NCBI GenBank assembly: GCA_040702975.1
Contig: CP159990.1
Span: forward strand, 62,001-126,000
Direction of reading: 5' to 3'
Length of the DNA: 64,000 nucleotides
DNA from: Roseburia hominis
GTDB lineage: Bacteria; Bacillota; Clostridia; Lachnospirales; Lachnospiraceae
Within the stretch, counting starts at the first letter, position 1; the number at the start of each line of letters is the position of its first letter. The translations under genes and the position numbers were made by a program. Positions 41,734 to 51,198 of the stretch are shown piece by piece. Below the pieces are notes generated by a model that saw nothing but the letters and a program-made list of their open reading frames with translations, searched no databases and was not told where the DNA came from.

Positions 41734-42930
41734 CTATACCGGCTCGAAAAAAGTGTCTGGTCTTTTGGAATCAAAAATCTCGTTACAAGTCATCACCGTC
41801 ACAAGATTTTCCGTTTCACTCAAATTAACAATATTATGTGTCCATCCGGGAATCATATGGACTGCTTCAATTTTATCTCCACTAACTTCAAACTCAACAA
41901 TCTCGCCGGTATTAATATTACGTTCCTGAATCAAACCGTGACCGGCAACTACGATAAACAGTTCCCATTTAGAGTTATGCCAGTGCTGACCCTTCGTGAC
42001 GCCAGGCTTACTGATGTTGATAGATACCTGACCACAATCTTCCATATGAACAAGTTCCGTGAAACTGCCACGGTCATCCACATTCATTTTCAGAGCATAT
42101 TTAAATTTATCTGTTGGCAGGTAAGTCAAATATAGACTATACAACTTTTTGGCAAAAGAACCATTCGGCATCTTGGGTATCAGCAACGTGTTTGGTTGCT
42201 GTTTGAATTGCTTCAACAAATCAACGATTTCACCCAAAGTAACCTTATATGTGACTGGAACACAGCAGTATCGTCCCTTTTCAGTAATAACTGTTTCTAA
42301 ACCGTCAAATTCACAATGAACTTCCTTATTCTCCAAAAGGTCGAACATCCCCTCCACCAAATCATCAATATACAACAATTCCAATTCCGTAGAACGGTCA
42401 TTCACTGTAAAAGTCTCGTTATTCGCCACGGCCCAACAAAAGGTTGATACAGCAGAATTGTATTTAGGACGACTATGGCCCATTAAATTCGGGAAACGAT
42501 AAACAGCCACCTTTGCGCCGGTTTCTTCAGCATAAGAGAAAAATAATTCTTCTCCAGCCTTCTTGGAACGACCATACTCGGAATTACCAAAACGCCCTGC
42601 AAGAGTTGCCTGTATAGAAGATGAAAGCATAATTGAAGCTTTATTCCCATACTTTTTCAATAGCTCCAAAAGTTCAGAAGCAAAATCAAAATTCCCCTTC
42701 ATAAAATCTTCTTGACTCTCTGGACGATTAACTCCGGCAAGATTAAATATAAAATCTGCTTTCTGACAATATATATTTAGTTCCTCTTTTGTAGAATCTA
42801 AATCATAAGAATAGACCTCATCAATCTTCAGACTGGGACGTGTTCTATTCTTATGATCTCTTATATTTTTCAGATTATTGACAAGGGCGGTTCCCACCAT
42901 ACCTTTTGCGCCGGTCACTAAGATATTCAC
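41734..42930 (-). CDS. capF: CapF/FnlB: SDR-cupin reductase for UDP-L-FucNAc synthesis
   Basis: The protein has two domains: an N-terminal SDR reductase (NILVTGAKGMVG, then the FNLAGVNRPES region and YGRSKKAGEELF) and a C-terminal cupin from about residue 270. The cupin has GVTKGQHWHNSKWELF and MIPGWTHNI with metal-type histidines. This is the CapF/FnlB layout, which reduces the keto sugar made by CapE. I prefer the GTG start at 42930, with GAGGAG at good spacing, giving about 398 residues. The ATG frame from 42984 adds 18 residues overlapping capG. It is the last gene of the capsule operon. Confidence 0.88.
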   Translation of the reverse strand: MNILVTGAKGMVGTALVNNLKNIRDHKNRTRPSLKIDEVYSYDLDSTKEELNIYCQKADFIFNLAGVNRPESQEDFMKGNFDFASELLELLKKYGNKASIMLSSSIQATLAGRFGNSEYGRSKKAGEELFFSYAEETGAKVAVYRFPNLMGHSRPKYNSAVSTFCWAVANNETFTVNDRSTELELLYIDDLVEGMFDLLENKEVHCEFDGLETVITEKGRYCCVPVTYKVTLGEIVDLLKQFKQQPNTLLIPKMPNGSFAKKLYSLYLTYLPTDKFKYALKMNVDDRGSFTELVHMEDCGQVSINISKPGVTKGQHWHNSKWELFIVVAGHGLIQERNINTGEIVEFEVSGDKIEAVHMIPGWTHNIVNLSETENLVTVMTCNEIFDSKRPDTFFEPV

Positions 42931-42965
42931 AAACTGACACTCCTCTTCTTTTTCCAGTGTGTTTA

Positions 42966-44135
42966 TCAGACATCTTTTCTCCACACCATCTTATTTACAA
43001 CATTTACATAGCTCTGAATAATACGAACGATCTTCATACTCACGCACTCATCCGTATAATCACCACATGGATGACCGAACACACCATTCTTCTTCATCGT
43101 GATTGCCATATCGGTTGCCTGTAGCAACTCTTTCGTGGAAATACCAGCAAGAATAAAATTCCCGGCTTCCATTGCTTCCGGACGTTCAGTAGAAGTTCGG
43201 ATACACACCGCCGCTATTGGATGACCGATAGAAAGATAGAACGAACTTTCTTCCGGGAGTGTGCCGGAATCGGATACAATAGCCAAAGCATTCATCTGGA
43301 GACGGTTGTAGTCATTAAAACCAAGCGGTTCATTCACTCTGACACGAGGATCCAGTTTAAATCCTGACGCTTCCAGTTTCTTACGCGAACGAGGGTGGCA
43401 AGAATACAGAATTGGCACATCATATCTTTCTGCCAAAGCATTGATTGCATTAAATAGAGAAGTAAAATTTTTGTCGGTATCAATATTTTCCTCTCGATGT
43501 GCAGAAAGCAGAATATAGCCATCTTCCTCCAGGTCAAAACGTTCCAGAACATTGGATACCTTAATTTTGTCTAAGTTTCCACGGAGCACCTCCGCCATTG
43601 GAGATCCTGTCACATAGGTGCGCTCTTTCGGCATACCAAGTTCATGCAGATACTTTCTTGCTGGCTCAGAATACGGCAAATTTACATCGGAAATAACATC
43701 CACAATACGACGGTTCGTTTCTTCTGGCAAACACTCATCCTTACATCTATTACCGGCCTCCATATGGAAAATTGGAATATGAAGACGTTTTGCAGAAATT
43801 GCCGACAAACAGGAATTTGTGTCACCCAACACAAGAAGCGCATCCGGTTTGATTGCTGACATCAGTTCAAAGGAACGAGCAATCACGTTGCCACAAGTCT
43901 GCCCCAGGTTTTCACCAACTACATTCAAATATATGTCAGGTCCACCCAGATCAAAATCTGACCAGAAAATATCGTTTAAATTTTTGTCGTAGTTCTGACC
44001 GGTGTGGGCCACACAGCAGTCGAAATATTCGCGGCAGCGCTTGATGGTCGCTACCAGACGGATGATCTCTGGGCGTGTGCCTACTATGATTAGAAGTTTA
44101 ATTTCGCCGTTTTCTTTCCAATTAAAATCATACAT
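42966..44135 (-). CDS. capG: UDP-N-acetylglucosamine 2-epimerase family (CapG/FnlC)
   Basis: The protein (about 389 residues) is a non-hydrolysing UDP-GlcNAc 2-epimerase-type enzyme. Motifs are IVGTRPEIIRLVATI, VLGDTNSCLSAI, FHMEAGNRCKDECLPEETNRRI, LLSAHREENID and SDSGTLPEESSF. Between capE and capF it should catalyse the last step to UDP-N-acetyl-L-fucosamine. ATG 44135 has GGAGG 8 nt upstream and is preferred over 44153. Confidence 0.88.
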   Translation of the reverse strand: MYDFNWKENGEIKLLIIVGTRPEIIRLVATIKRCREYFDCCVAHTGQNYDKNLNDIFWSDFDLGGPDIYLNVVGENLGQTCGNVIARSFELMSAIKPDALLVLGDTNSCLSAISAKRLHIPIFHMEAGNRCKDECLPEETNRRIVDVISDVNLPYSEPARKYLHELGMPKERTYVTGSPMAEVLRGNLDKIKVSNVLERFDLEEDGYILLSAHREENIDTDKNFTSLFNAINALAERYDVPILYSCHPRSRKKLEASGFKLDPRVRVNEPLGFNDYNRLQMNALAIVSDSGTLPEESSFYLSIGHPIAAVCIRTSTERPEAMEAGNFILAGISTKELLQATDMAITMKKNGVFGHPCGDYTDECVSMKIVRIIQSYVNVVNKMVWRKDV

Positions 44136-44284
44136 CACTGTTTCCTCCAGCATCTTTTCTAGATAGGATTTATTATATCTTATCTGCCACTCATGTTCAC
44201 CTTTATTAGACTACTTTAAATTGAGTCGGAAAAATTAAGCGCTGAACTTTTGGCTTAGTAGCGATAAAGCTATTATCCCTGACA

Positions 44285-45322
44285 TTATTTATCTCCCAAT
44301 GCTTCTCTCACATAGTCTGTAGTCAAAATCTTCTTCACCACTCCATCTACATCAAGAAGAGTAGTATTGTGCGAAGTATATGACTCTTCTGCCTCTGTCA
44401 TTACTTGTCCTTTGACAAAATACTTTTCATAATTTAAATCCCTGTTATCAGCTGTAACACGAAAATACTGTCCCATATCTTCCGAACGCAATCGTTCTTC
44501 CCGTGTCATAAGTGTCTCATAGAGCTTCTCTCCATGGCGGGTGCCTATAATGTTTGTACCCGTATCTCCAAATAACTGCTGAAGCCCTTTTGCAAGATTC
44601 CCTATAGTGGAAGCATCCGCTTTCTGAATAAATAAATCTCCCGGATTAGCGTGTTCAAATGCGAATCGCACCAACTCTACAGCTTCATCAAGATTCATTA
44701 GGAATCGAGTCATCGCCGGATTAGTTATGGTGATTGGACTACCGGCCTTAATTTGATCAATAAAAAGTGGAATCACGGACCCTCTGGAACACATGACATT
44801 ACCATATCTTGTACAGCAAATTACAGTCCCGCCACGCTCAGCCGCTACTCTTGCATTTGCATAAATAACATGCTCCATCATTGCTTTTGAGATTCCCATT
44901 GCATTGATTGGATATGCAGCCTTATCTGTAGATAAGCATACCACACGTTTAACACCTGCATTAATTGCGGCATGTAGAACATTATCTGTTCCTTCCACAT
45001 TTGTCCTCACTGCCTGCATAGGGAAAAATTCGCAACTTGGAACTTGTTTCAAGGCCGCTGCATGGAAAATATAATCTACCCCCGGCATGGCATCTGCAAC
45101 AGATTGCGAATCACGAACATCCCCAACATAAAATTTCACTTTACCTGCGTAATCCGGGTATTTTGCCTGTAATTCATGTCTCATATCATCCTGCTTTTTT
45201 TCATCTCGTGAAAAAATGCGAACCTGTCCCACATCAGTTGCTAAAAAATGCTTTAAGACAGCATTGCCAAAACTACCTGTCCCTCCTGTTATCATAAGTG
45301 TCGATCCATTAAATACTGACAT
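44285..45322 (-). CDS. capE: UDP-GlcNAc 4,6-dehydratase/5-epimerase (CapE/FnlA)
   Basis: The 345-residue SDR protein has MITGGTGSFGNAVLKHFL, FYVGDVRDSQSV, AAALKQVPSCEFFP and the signature STDKAAYPINAMGISKAMME. Near the end, TRHGEKLYETLMTREE is typical of the CapE/FnlA group, which removes water and inverts C5 to start L-FucNAc synthesis. It is soluble, unlike the membrane dehydratases PglF/CapD. It lies 20 nt after the acetyltransferase gene. Confidence 0.9.
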   Translation of the reverse strand: MSVFNGSTLMITGGTGSFGNAVLKHFLATDVGQVRIFSRDEKKQDDMRHELQAKYPDYAGKVKFYVGDVRDSQSVADAMPGVDYIFHAAALKQVPSCEFFPMQAVRTNVEGTDNVLHAAINAGVKRVVCLSTDKAAYPINAMGISKAMMEHVIYANARVAAERGGTVICCTRYGNVMCSRGSVIPLFIDQIKAGSPITITNPAMTRFLMNLDEAVELVRFAFEHANPGDLFIQKADASTIGNLAKGLQQLFGDTGTNIIGTRHGEKLYETLMTREERLRSEDMGQYFRVTADNRDLNYEKYFVKGQVMTEAEESYTSHNTTLLDVDGVVKKILTTDYVREALGDK

Positions 45323-45342
45323 ATTGTATTTCTCCTCTGTTC

Positions 45343-45890
45343 TTAGAAATATATACCTTTTGAATCACCAACATATCCATAGTGTTTCATTAATGCTCTG
45401 TCTTTCTCTTCGCCTTTCAAATGTCCAAGATGTAGGGATTCTTTTTGTATTTTTTCGAGATATTCATCAGCTGATTTGATTACTCTTGCCGGAACTCCCA
45501 CAGCAACAGAATTATCAGGAATATCCTTCGTAACGATAGCTCCCGCACCGATTACAACATTATTGCCTACCGTTACGCCCGGAAGAAGAATAACATTATT
45601 TCCAATATAAACACCATTTCCGATAGTAATAGGTTTTGTAATTTCAAGATCGGGAATGAGATGCCTATACAAAAGAGTTCCGCCATCGTGAGTAATGAAT
45701 TTCACTCCTGTTGTAATGTGGACATTATCCCCAAGTGTAATTATCCAAGGCTCTGTTCCCCAACTAATATCTCCGTATAAATGTACCCCCCCGCTGGGAA
45801 ATTTACACCTACACATCTAGCATATTTTAGTGGCTTGAACCTATGAAGATATTTTCCTTTAATCTTGCTAATTAACCTTCTAATATTCAT
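45343..45890 (-). pseudogene. Hexapeptide acetyltransferase, out of frame at a G7 tract (possibly phase-variable)
   Basis: ATG 45890 with AAGGAG at good spacing overlaps the flippase stop (ATGA) and encodes MNIRRLISKIKGKYLHR through RCVGVNFPAGG. At a run of seven Gs (coding strand; C at 45786-45792) the frame then fails. The rest of the enzyme (VHLYGDISWGTEPW, GVYIGNNVILLPGVTV, GNNVVIGAGAIVTKDIP) continues in the next frame down to 45343. One extra G gives a smooth 182-residue left-handed beta-helix acetyltransferase. As sequenced it is off, or an internal start makes only the C-terminal part. It would acetylate a sugar of the capsule repeat unit. Confidence 0.75.
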
Positions 45891-47434
45891 CTGTTTTGCT
45901 CCTTACCTTTTTTAATTCTTGATAATATCACCTTTGTGTATTCATTCTTCAAACCACATAAAACCCCAAATGCAACAACTACATAAATAAATCCCGATGA
46001 TAGAATACTAACTATATTGCTGCTAATCGGCAAAAATCTTTGTACTATAATCATTATAATCATCGCCGCTATACATGCTATTACAATTTGTACTATTCCT
46101 TTTTTGTCGAATATCTTGTGTCGCTTTATTGCCTCAATACCTCCTGCCCTTTTTATCAGATAGAAACATTCAATCAGGGCACAAATCACAGTAGAAACCG
46201 TTGTCGCAATGGCAATACCAAATATCTCCCAGAATTGCTTTAATGTCAGACTCAAACAAATATTCATTACAACGCACAACGAATTAATTATTGTCGGCTG
46301 TTTTGTATCACCAATAATATAGAATAACCTTGTGGCAAATTCTTTGAGTGACATAAATAAAAGGCCACAAACATAAATAGTAAATAAAATCGATATTTTG
46401 GAAACATCATCTGCCTTCATAGCGCCCCGGTGAAACAGCAACTTAATAACTCCATCGGAATTACCAATTAACAGTAATGTGATTGGAAGTGTCAAAAGAA
46501 GCATTATCTCAAAATACCTTCTGAGACTTCGATTCAACCCATCTTTATCTTTTTCAGCATATTGGCGAGAAATAATAGGATAATATATTGTCAGTAATGT
46601 AGATGTTACAATACCATTGATTGAATTAAAAATCCTGTGAGCATAACCTAAGCAACTTAAAGAACCGCCTGGCAAATCCGAACTAATGATATTATCCGCA
46701 GCCAGATTAATCTGATCAGCCGCAGTTGTAACCATCACGGGAATTGACATTTTTAATATATATTTGAAGTAGGAATCCTTTAAATTAATAATTAACTTAT
46801 GCTGAAAGAGACGCCCTCTTGACCAGGAATACAGAATTGCCAACTGCACTATCCATGCTCCTGTGCAAATAAATGGATAGGAATAAATTCCAAACACCGG
46901 AGCAAGGACTATATTTAATATGATGATAAATATATGATTAAAAAGCGTAAGAAGTGCCGGGAGCACATATCTTTGATTTGCATTGCATAAGTTATTTAGT
47001 GTGTATGCAGCAACGGTAAACGGAAATGACATGGACAACAGACATATCATTCTCCTTGTGTGCAATAAGCCTTCTTCTGAAAACCCGGGTGCAACCAGCT
47101 TTGCTAAAACAGGTGCAGACACGCTTACTGCTATGAACAGAACTATATTGAACATTACAAAAGCATTCAGAACATTTGAAGTAAATTCATCTGCCTGCTG
47201 ATTTCCGCCTTCGCTCCGACACTTTGTATATATAGGAATAAACAAAGTAAGCACGCATATTGTCAGGGAATTATTTACAAGATTTGGAATCGTTCCCGCC
47301 GCATAATATGCGTCTGTAACAACATCTGTGCCAAAATAATATGAAAATATGATTGTCACAAAAAATGCCACTATTTTTGAAATAACTGTTATTATAAATA
47401 ATAACAGACTAGCTCTAGCTATTTTACCGTTCAT
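45887..47434 (-). CDS. MurJ/MOP-superfamily lipid-linked oligosaccharide flippase (Wzx role)
   Basis: The protein (about 515 residues, 12-14 helices) belongs to the MOP superfamily in its MurJ-like form. ASLLLFIITVISKIVAFF forms helix 1, FGTDVVTDAYYAAGTIPN follows, and later YYPIISRQYAEKDKDG and LFHRGAM appear. It would flip the undecaprenyl-linked repeat unit across the membrane. In a capsule operon with a polymerase gene next door, the Wzx role is more likely than cell-wall MurJ. ATG 47434, after GGGGAAGG, overlaps the polymerase stop. Confidence 0.82.
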   Translation of the reverse strand: MNGKIARASLLLFIITVISKIVAFFVTIIFSYYFGTDVVTDAYYAAGTIPNLVNNSLTICVLTLFIPIYTKCRSEGGNQQADEFTSNVLNAFVMFNIVLFIAVSVSAPVLAKLVAPGFSEEGLLHTRRMICLLSMSFPFTVAAYTLNNLCNANQRYVLPALLTLFNHIFIIILNIVLAPVFGIYSYPFICTGAWIVQLAILYSWSRGRLFQHKLIINLKDSYFKYILKMSIPVMVTTAADQINLAADNIISSDLPGGSLSCLGYAHRIFNSINGIVTSTLLTIYYPIISRQYAEKDKDGLNRSLRRYFEIMLLLTLPITLLLIGNSDGVIKLLFHRGAMKADDVSKISILFTIYVCGLLFMSLKEFATRLFYIIGDTKQPTIINSLCVVMNICLSLTLKQFWEIFGIAIATTVSTVICALIECFYLIKRAGGIEAIKRHKIFDKKGIVQIVIACIAAMIIMIIVQRFLPISSNIVSILSSGFIYVVVAFGVLCGLKNEYTKVILSRIKKGKEQNR

Positions 47435-48737
47435 GCATATACCTTCCCCTAAAAAGCAACCAAAAAACAATCAGGAACCATGTAGAAATAAACGAGTCAT
47501 ACCCATGAAACAACTGATTATTTGCAGGTGTAAATAGAATAAGTACAAAAACATTAACAACAACAAGATAAGAAATAATATTATCGTTCTCAATAACCTC
47601 TTTCCATGCTTTTGATAAAAAGTACCCTACAAACACAAAGAATATCATGGCACCAATCCAAGTATAATCTGAAGCTAACCAAGGGAAAATCGTGTTCCAT
47701 GATCTCAAGCCATTTCTTCTAAAGTTTTCCGTCATTCTACTTAAGTATGTTCTTTCATATATCCCTGATATACCAAATTTACTTAATAATCTAGTGAGTG
47801 CATATGAGCTGCCTATACCAAACGACCATTCAAATGGCAACTGCATACACAAAGATAACCCATAATATCCCTGAGAAAGATAGCCTGACATAATGCTCGC
47901 CATACCAAATCCTAATTTTTCACCAAAAACCTTAAATATAATATGGTTGGTATCAAAATAATATTCTCCAGAAGAATGCAAGTGGAAGTTTGAGGCATTT
48001 ATCCCCATAGGTTTATATCTCAAATACTGCATATACGAAAACAGAAAGAGCGCTCCAATTAGTATAACAGCAATAATCCTTATAGATTTTTTGCTGTTTT
48101 TTTTACCTGCGTGCATCCTCGTAACATAAATAGCAACTGCAAAGTATATTACTATGTCACTGACTCCTTTTTGATTTCCATATCCAAAGAGGAACACTAA
48201 AATATATAAAACTACATTGAGAACAATGAGTTTTTTAATGTTTGGTGATGATTCCCTGAACTTATATATTCCCAATGCATTCGCAATCATTCTAAAAGCT
48301 GCACACAAAAAACGAATTAAAATTACGATATTTGCATTATCCTCGATTCTCGTATTGTACAGGTTTCCCAGACTCGTCAGACTGAAAGAAAAATGTCCCA
48401 TTGCAAGAACATATCCGAACTCAATCACAAGAGATACTATCGAAACAGTCAATGCTCTTCTTAAGAGAATTGCTTCTTTATAATTAATATATGTATTGGA
48501 ATTAAATGTATTAGTCTTTGGTTTCGTATGTTTCCCAACATAATATCCAAAATATAAACAAATACATACCCCCGCCATAAATGGTAATACAAGCCAATAT
48601 TTGTACTCGCCATTGAAATACTTAATAGGTCCTATGATACTAAGCATCACCGTTGCAATATAATATACCACGGCGACCTTCAAGGGAAAATTTTGTTGTC
48701 TTTTGTAAATTTCTGATCTATTTGTCATATCAATCAC
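47424..48737 (-). CDS. O-antigen/capsule polymerase-like membrane protein (Wzy role)
   Basis: The 437-residue protein has about 11 hydrophobic helices, starting VAVVYYIATVMLSIIG, and a large outside loop around residues 270-340 (including HSSGEYYFDTNHI and YLSRMTENFRRNGLRSWN). This topology fits polysaccharide polymerases such as Wzy, which are poorly conserved in sequence. The position between a glycosyltransferase and the flippase supports the role. Confidence 0.72.
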   Translation of the reverse strand: MIDMTNRSEIYKRQQNFPLKVAVVYYIATVMLSIIGPIKYFNGEYKYWLVLPFMAGVCICLYFGYYVGKHTKPKTNTFNSNTYINYKEAILLRRALTVSIVSLVIEFGYVLAMGHFSFSLTSLGNLYNTRIEDNANIVILIRFLCAAFRMIANALGIYKFRESSPNIKKLIVLNVVLYILVFLFGYGNQKGVSDIVIYFAVAIYVTRMHAGKKNSKKSIRIIAVILIGALFLFSYMQYLRYKPMGINASNFHLHSSGEYYFDTNHIIFKVFGEKLGFGMASIMSGYLSQGYYGLSLCMQLPFEWSFGIGSSYALTRLLSKFGISGIYERTYLSRMTENFRRNGLRSWNTIFPWLASDYTWIGAMIFFVFVGYFLSKAWKEVIENDNIISYLVVVNVFVLILFTPANNQLFHGYDSFISTWFLIVFWLLFRGRYMHER

Positions 48738-48743
48738 TTACCT

Positions 48744-49913
48744 TTATAGACCTGCAATAAAACCTTTTATGGCCTCTTCATATTTTTCGTAACAAAATTG
48801 TCTGCTCTCAAAACAATACTTTTTCATTGTCTTTAACAGGGATTTATCACACCCCAAAATCTCTTCTAATTCATCTACAATATTTTCTTCTCCTTTTGAT
48901 TCGATAATAAAACCCGTTCTCTCATTTAGTATGTATTTGTCAAGATCGCTGGTGTTTGTAGTTATAACAGGTGTCCCACACGAAATGCTTTCTACAACCT
49001 TAGTCGGAAATCCAGCCATAGTAGCGCGATTTCTGTCCCTTAGCAAGATAGTAAAATCCGCACAATTCACTGCATCTTGGACGAATTCCATACTTTCTTT
49101 TCCATGGAATCTAATTTCATTAATTTCCTGTATTATCTGTTTATCTTTCGGATATGCTGTTAAATATTGCTCTTTTGTAATTCCATATATGTCAAAGTCT
49201 ACACACACGCCTCTTTTTATAACCCTGGCAATTCCCCGAACAGCTAGATCTAGTCTATCCTTCACTTCAGCCGGACTTTTTATCTTTCTTCCCATTCTGA
49301 ATGGGATACCAGCATAAACCACTCTAATAGCCGAATTGTCACCGTTATTCTCAGAATAATCCTCAACAATTGGCGGAATAACTACAGTTCTACATCCTCG
49401 TTGATAATAATAATCAGAAAGGTATGAACTTATAGCGATTATTCCATCACTTCTTCTATTGTAGATACCTTTCTCCAAAAATGTATCTGTACCTTTGATA
49501 AAATTGAAAAAGATATTATCTCCTCCAGAAGGCAACCAGTCTACAACATCGGCTATTAACTTAATCTTTCTATTCTTACAAAATGATAAAAGCCTTCTAT
49601 CAAATTCCGCTAATCCTGGTGAGCCATATCTTATAATATACCCGGGGACTCCAACTTTTTTTATTACCTTGCTTACATAGTCAATAAAAACTGATGTCTT
49701 ATACAGACTACATTTTGGAAACGAATAAAACTCAATGTTATCTCCATATTTAATAGGATCATTAGATTCTTCATCATTTTTACTTTTTCCTATAAGAATA
49801 ACCCTGTATCCCAGCTTATTAAATAGTAAGGTATTACCATATACCCTTTTCCCTGCAGCATTTTTTTCTGGTCTACCGAAATTTCCCAAATATATAATTA
49901 TCTTATTTTCCAT
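48744..49913 (-). CDS. Glycosyltransferase (GT-B fold, group 4-like)
   Basis: The 389-residue protein begins IIIYLGNFGRPEKNAAGKR and has a GT-B layout. The C-terminal nucleotide-sugar site contains MAGFPTKVVESISCGTPVIT, the E-x7-E-like region of group 4 enzymes. Donor and acceptor cannot be read from sequence. It stands between the CapA-like gene and the polymerase. Confidence 0.8.
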   Translation of the reverse strand: MENKIIIYLGNFGRPEKNAAGKRVYGNTLLFNKLGYRVILIGKSKNDEESNDPIKYGDNIEFYSFPKCSLYKTSVFIDYVSKVIKKVGVPGYIIRYGSPGLAEFDRRLLSFCKNRKIKLIADVVDWLPSGGDNIFFNFIKGTDTFLEKGIYNRRSDGIIAISSYLSDYYYQRGCRTVVIPPIVEDYSENNGDNSAIRVVYAGIPFRMGRKIKSPAEVKDRLDLAVRGIARVIKRGVCVDFDIYGITKEQYLTAYPKDKQIIQEINEIRFHGKESMEFVQDAVNCADFTILLRDRNRATMAGFPTKVVESISCGTPVITTNTSDLDKYILNERTGFIIESKGEENIVDELEEILGCDKSLLKTMKKYCFESRQFCYEKYEEAIKGFIAGL

Positions 49914-49931
49914 CGTTTCCTACCATCTAAG

Positions 49932-51011
49932 TTATTGCGAGATGTACTTTTTAATTAACTGATTATACTTCTCCAAATTCTTTTTACTTCCCACAATCAT
50001 CTTAATGCTCTCTAAATTTAATCTCTTTAAGTACCATTCTAAATTGCGTAATTTCTTTCTTTTATTGATATATGTTGTAAGATCTCTTGATCTCTTTCTT
50101 ACATATTCGTCACTCGGCACATTTAAGAAGTTCGACCACTCCACAATCTTATCCATTATACTATTTTCTATTTCGTACACTTCACCTTCAAACGAGAATG
50201 GAATTATCTTATAATTATTTATAGTATTATTCGAAATATCAACAATCATAACAAAAGATTCTTGATTATCTTTCGATAATTTTACTAGTGGCGAAGTTGA
50301 TTTTTTTGTATAAACATCATCAAAGCAAAAGTTTCCAAGACTATATGCAATAACACTTTCCCCAACTTCTTCAATTCCTTGTATCACATGAGGATGATGT
50401 CCATGTATCAAAATTTTTCGAGCTTTACATAATTTTCTCGCCAGTTCAATATGATCATAATTTGGATAATGTACATGCTCCTGACCCCAATGTAACGAAA
50501 GAATTGGAAGCATATTCTTTTTTTCAGCTTCTATAAGTTCTTTTTCAATAATAATAGGATCAAGTACATTTACATATGATTTTTTTACTCCCAGCCCTTT
50601 CCCATTAGTAGAATAACAACAATATCCCATAAGAATAATACTGGAATTATCACCCTCAATAACAGTCGATTTGCTGTCCACCCCATACCATTCAATATTA
50701 TTCTTCTCAAGTACTTGAATTGTATCCATCATTCCCTGAGCTCTATAATCATACATATGATTATTCGCCAATGTTACATGCGTGATATTTAGGAATTTCA
50801 ACAATTCGACATCCGATGTATTGCCTTTTAGGTATGCAGATTTCCCCCCTACCGTTCTAGTTTGACTCGTTAATGGACTTTCAAGGTTTGCCACAACATA
50901 GTCACATTGTTGAAGTAGTTCTCTAATAGTTTCAAATCTTTTATGATATTTTGAATTACTTGTTGTATTTTTCCCAAATAATGCTGTATCTCCCAAAAAA
51001 GCAATCTTCAT
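49932..51011 (-). CDS. CapA-family metallophosphatase-like protein
   Basis: The 359-residue protein shows the CapA/PgsA-like phosphoesterase pattern: FLGDTALFGKN (Asp), NLESPLT, THVTLANNHMYDY (Asn-His), ILSLHWGQEHVH, ILIHGHHPHVIQG and YSLGNFCFDD. It has no signal peptide or membrane helix, so unlike PgsA it is probably cytosolic or loosely associated. In capsule operons such proteins may modify the polymer with amino acids or phosphates, but the reaction is not established. Confidence 0.8.
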   Translation of the reverse strand: MKIAFLGDTALFGKNTTSNSKYHKRFETIRELLQQCDYVVANLESPLTSQTRTVGGKSAYLKGNTSDVELLKFLNITHVTLANNHMYDYRAQGMMDTIQVLEKNNIEWYGVDSKSTVIEGDNSSIILMGYCCYSTNGKGLGVKKSYVNVLDPIIIEKELIEAEKKNMLPILSLHWGQEHVHYPNYDHIELARKLCKARKILIHGHHPHVIQGIEEVGESVIAYSLGNFCFDDVYTKKSTSPLVKLSKDNQESFVMIVDISNNTINNYKIIPFSFEGEVYEIENSIMDKIVEWSNFLNVPSDEYVRKRSRDLTTYINKRKKLRNLEWYLKRLNLESIKMIVGSKKNLEKYNQLIKKYISQ

Positions 51012-51016
51012 TTTCC

Positions 51017-51145
51017 CTATCTCACTTTCCGGTAAATCATTTCAACAATCTCATCTGGCACAAAAACAGATTCATCATGCCATACATAATTATCTACATA
51101 TGCTCCAAAATCTCTCTGAACATTATAATCGAAGTCATAACGCAT
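51017..51145 (-). CDS. Small frame or gene remnant, 42 residues
   Basis: ATG 51145 encodes MRYDFDYNVQRDFGAYVDN and continues to VEMIYRKVR before a stop 5 nt from the next ATG. There is no good ribosome-binding site. The sequence looks protein-like and may be the end of a larger enzyme, perhaps ATP-grasp, lost from the locus. That assignment is a guess. Confidence 0.35.
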   Translation of the reverse strand: MRYDFDYNVQRDFGAYVDNYVWHDESVFVPDEIVEMIYRKVR

Positions 51146-51198
51146 TTACTATAATTCCCATTAACCATGCAGAATAATTGAAAAGATGTTTTACAATA

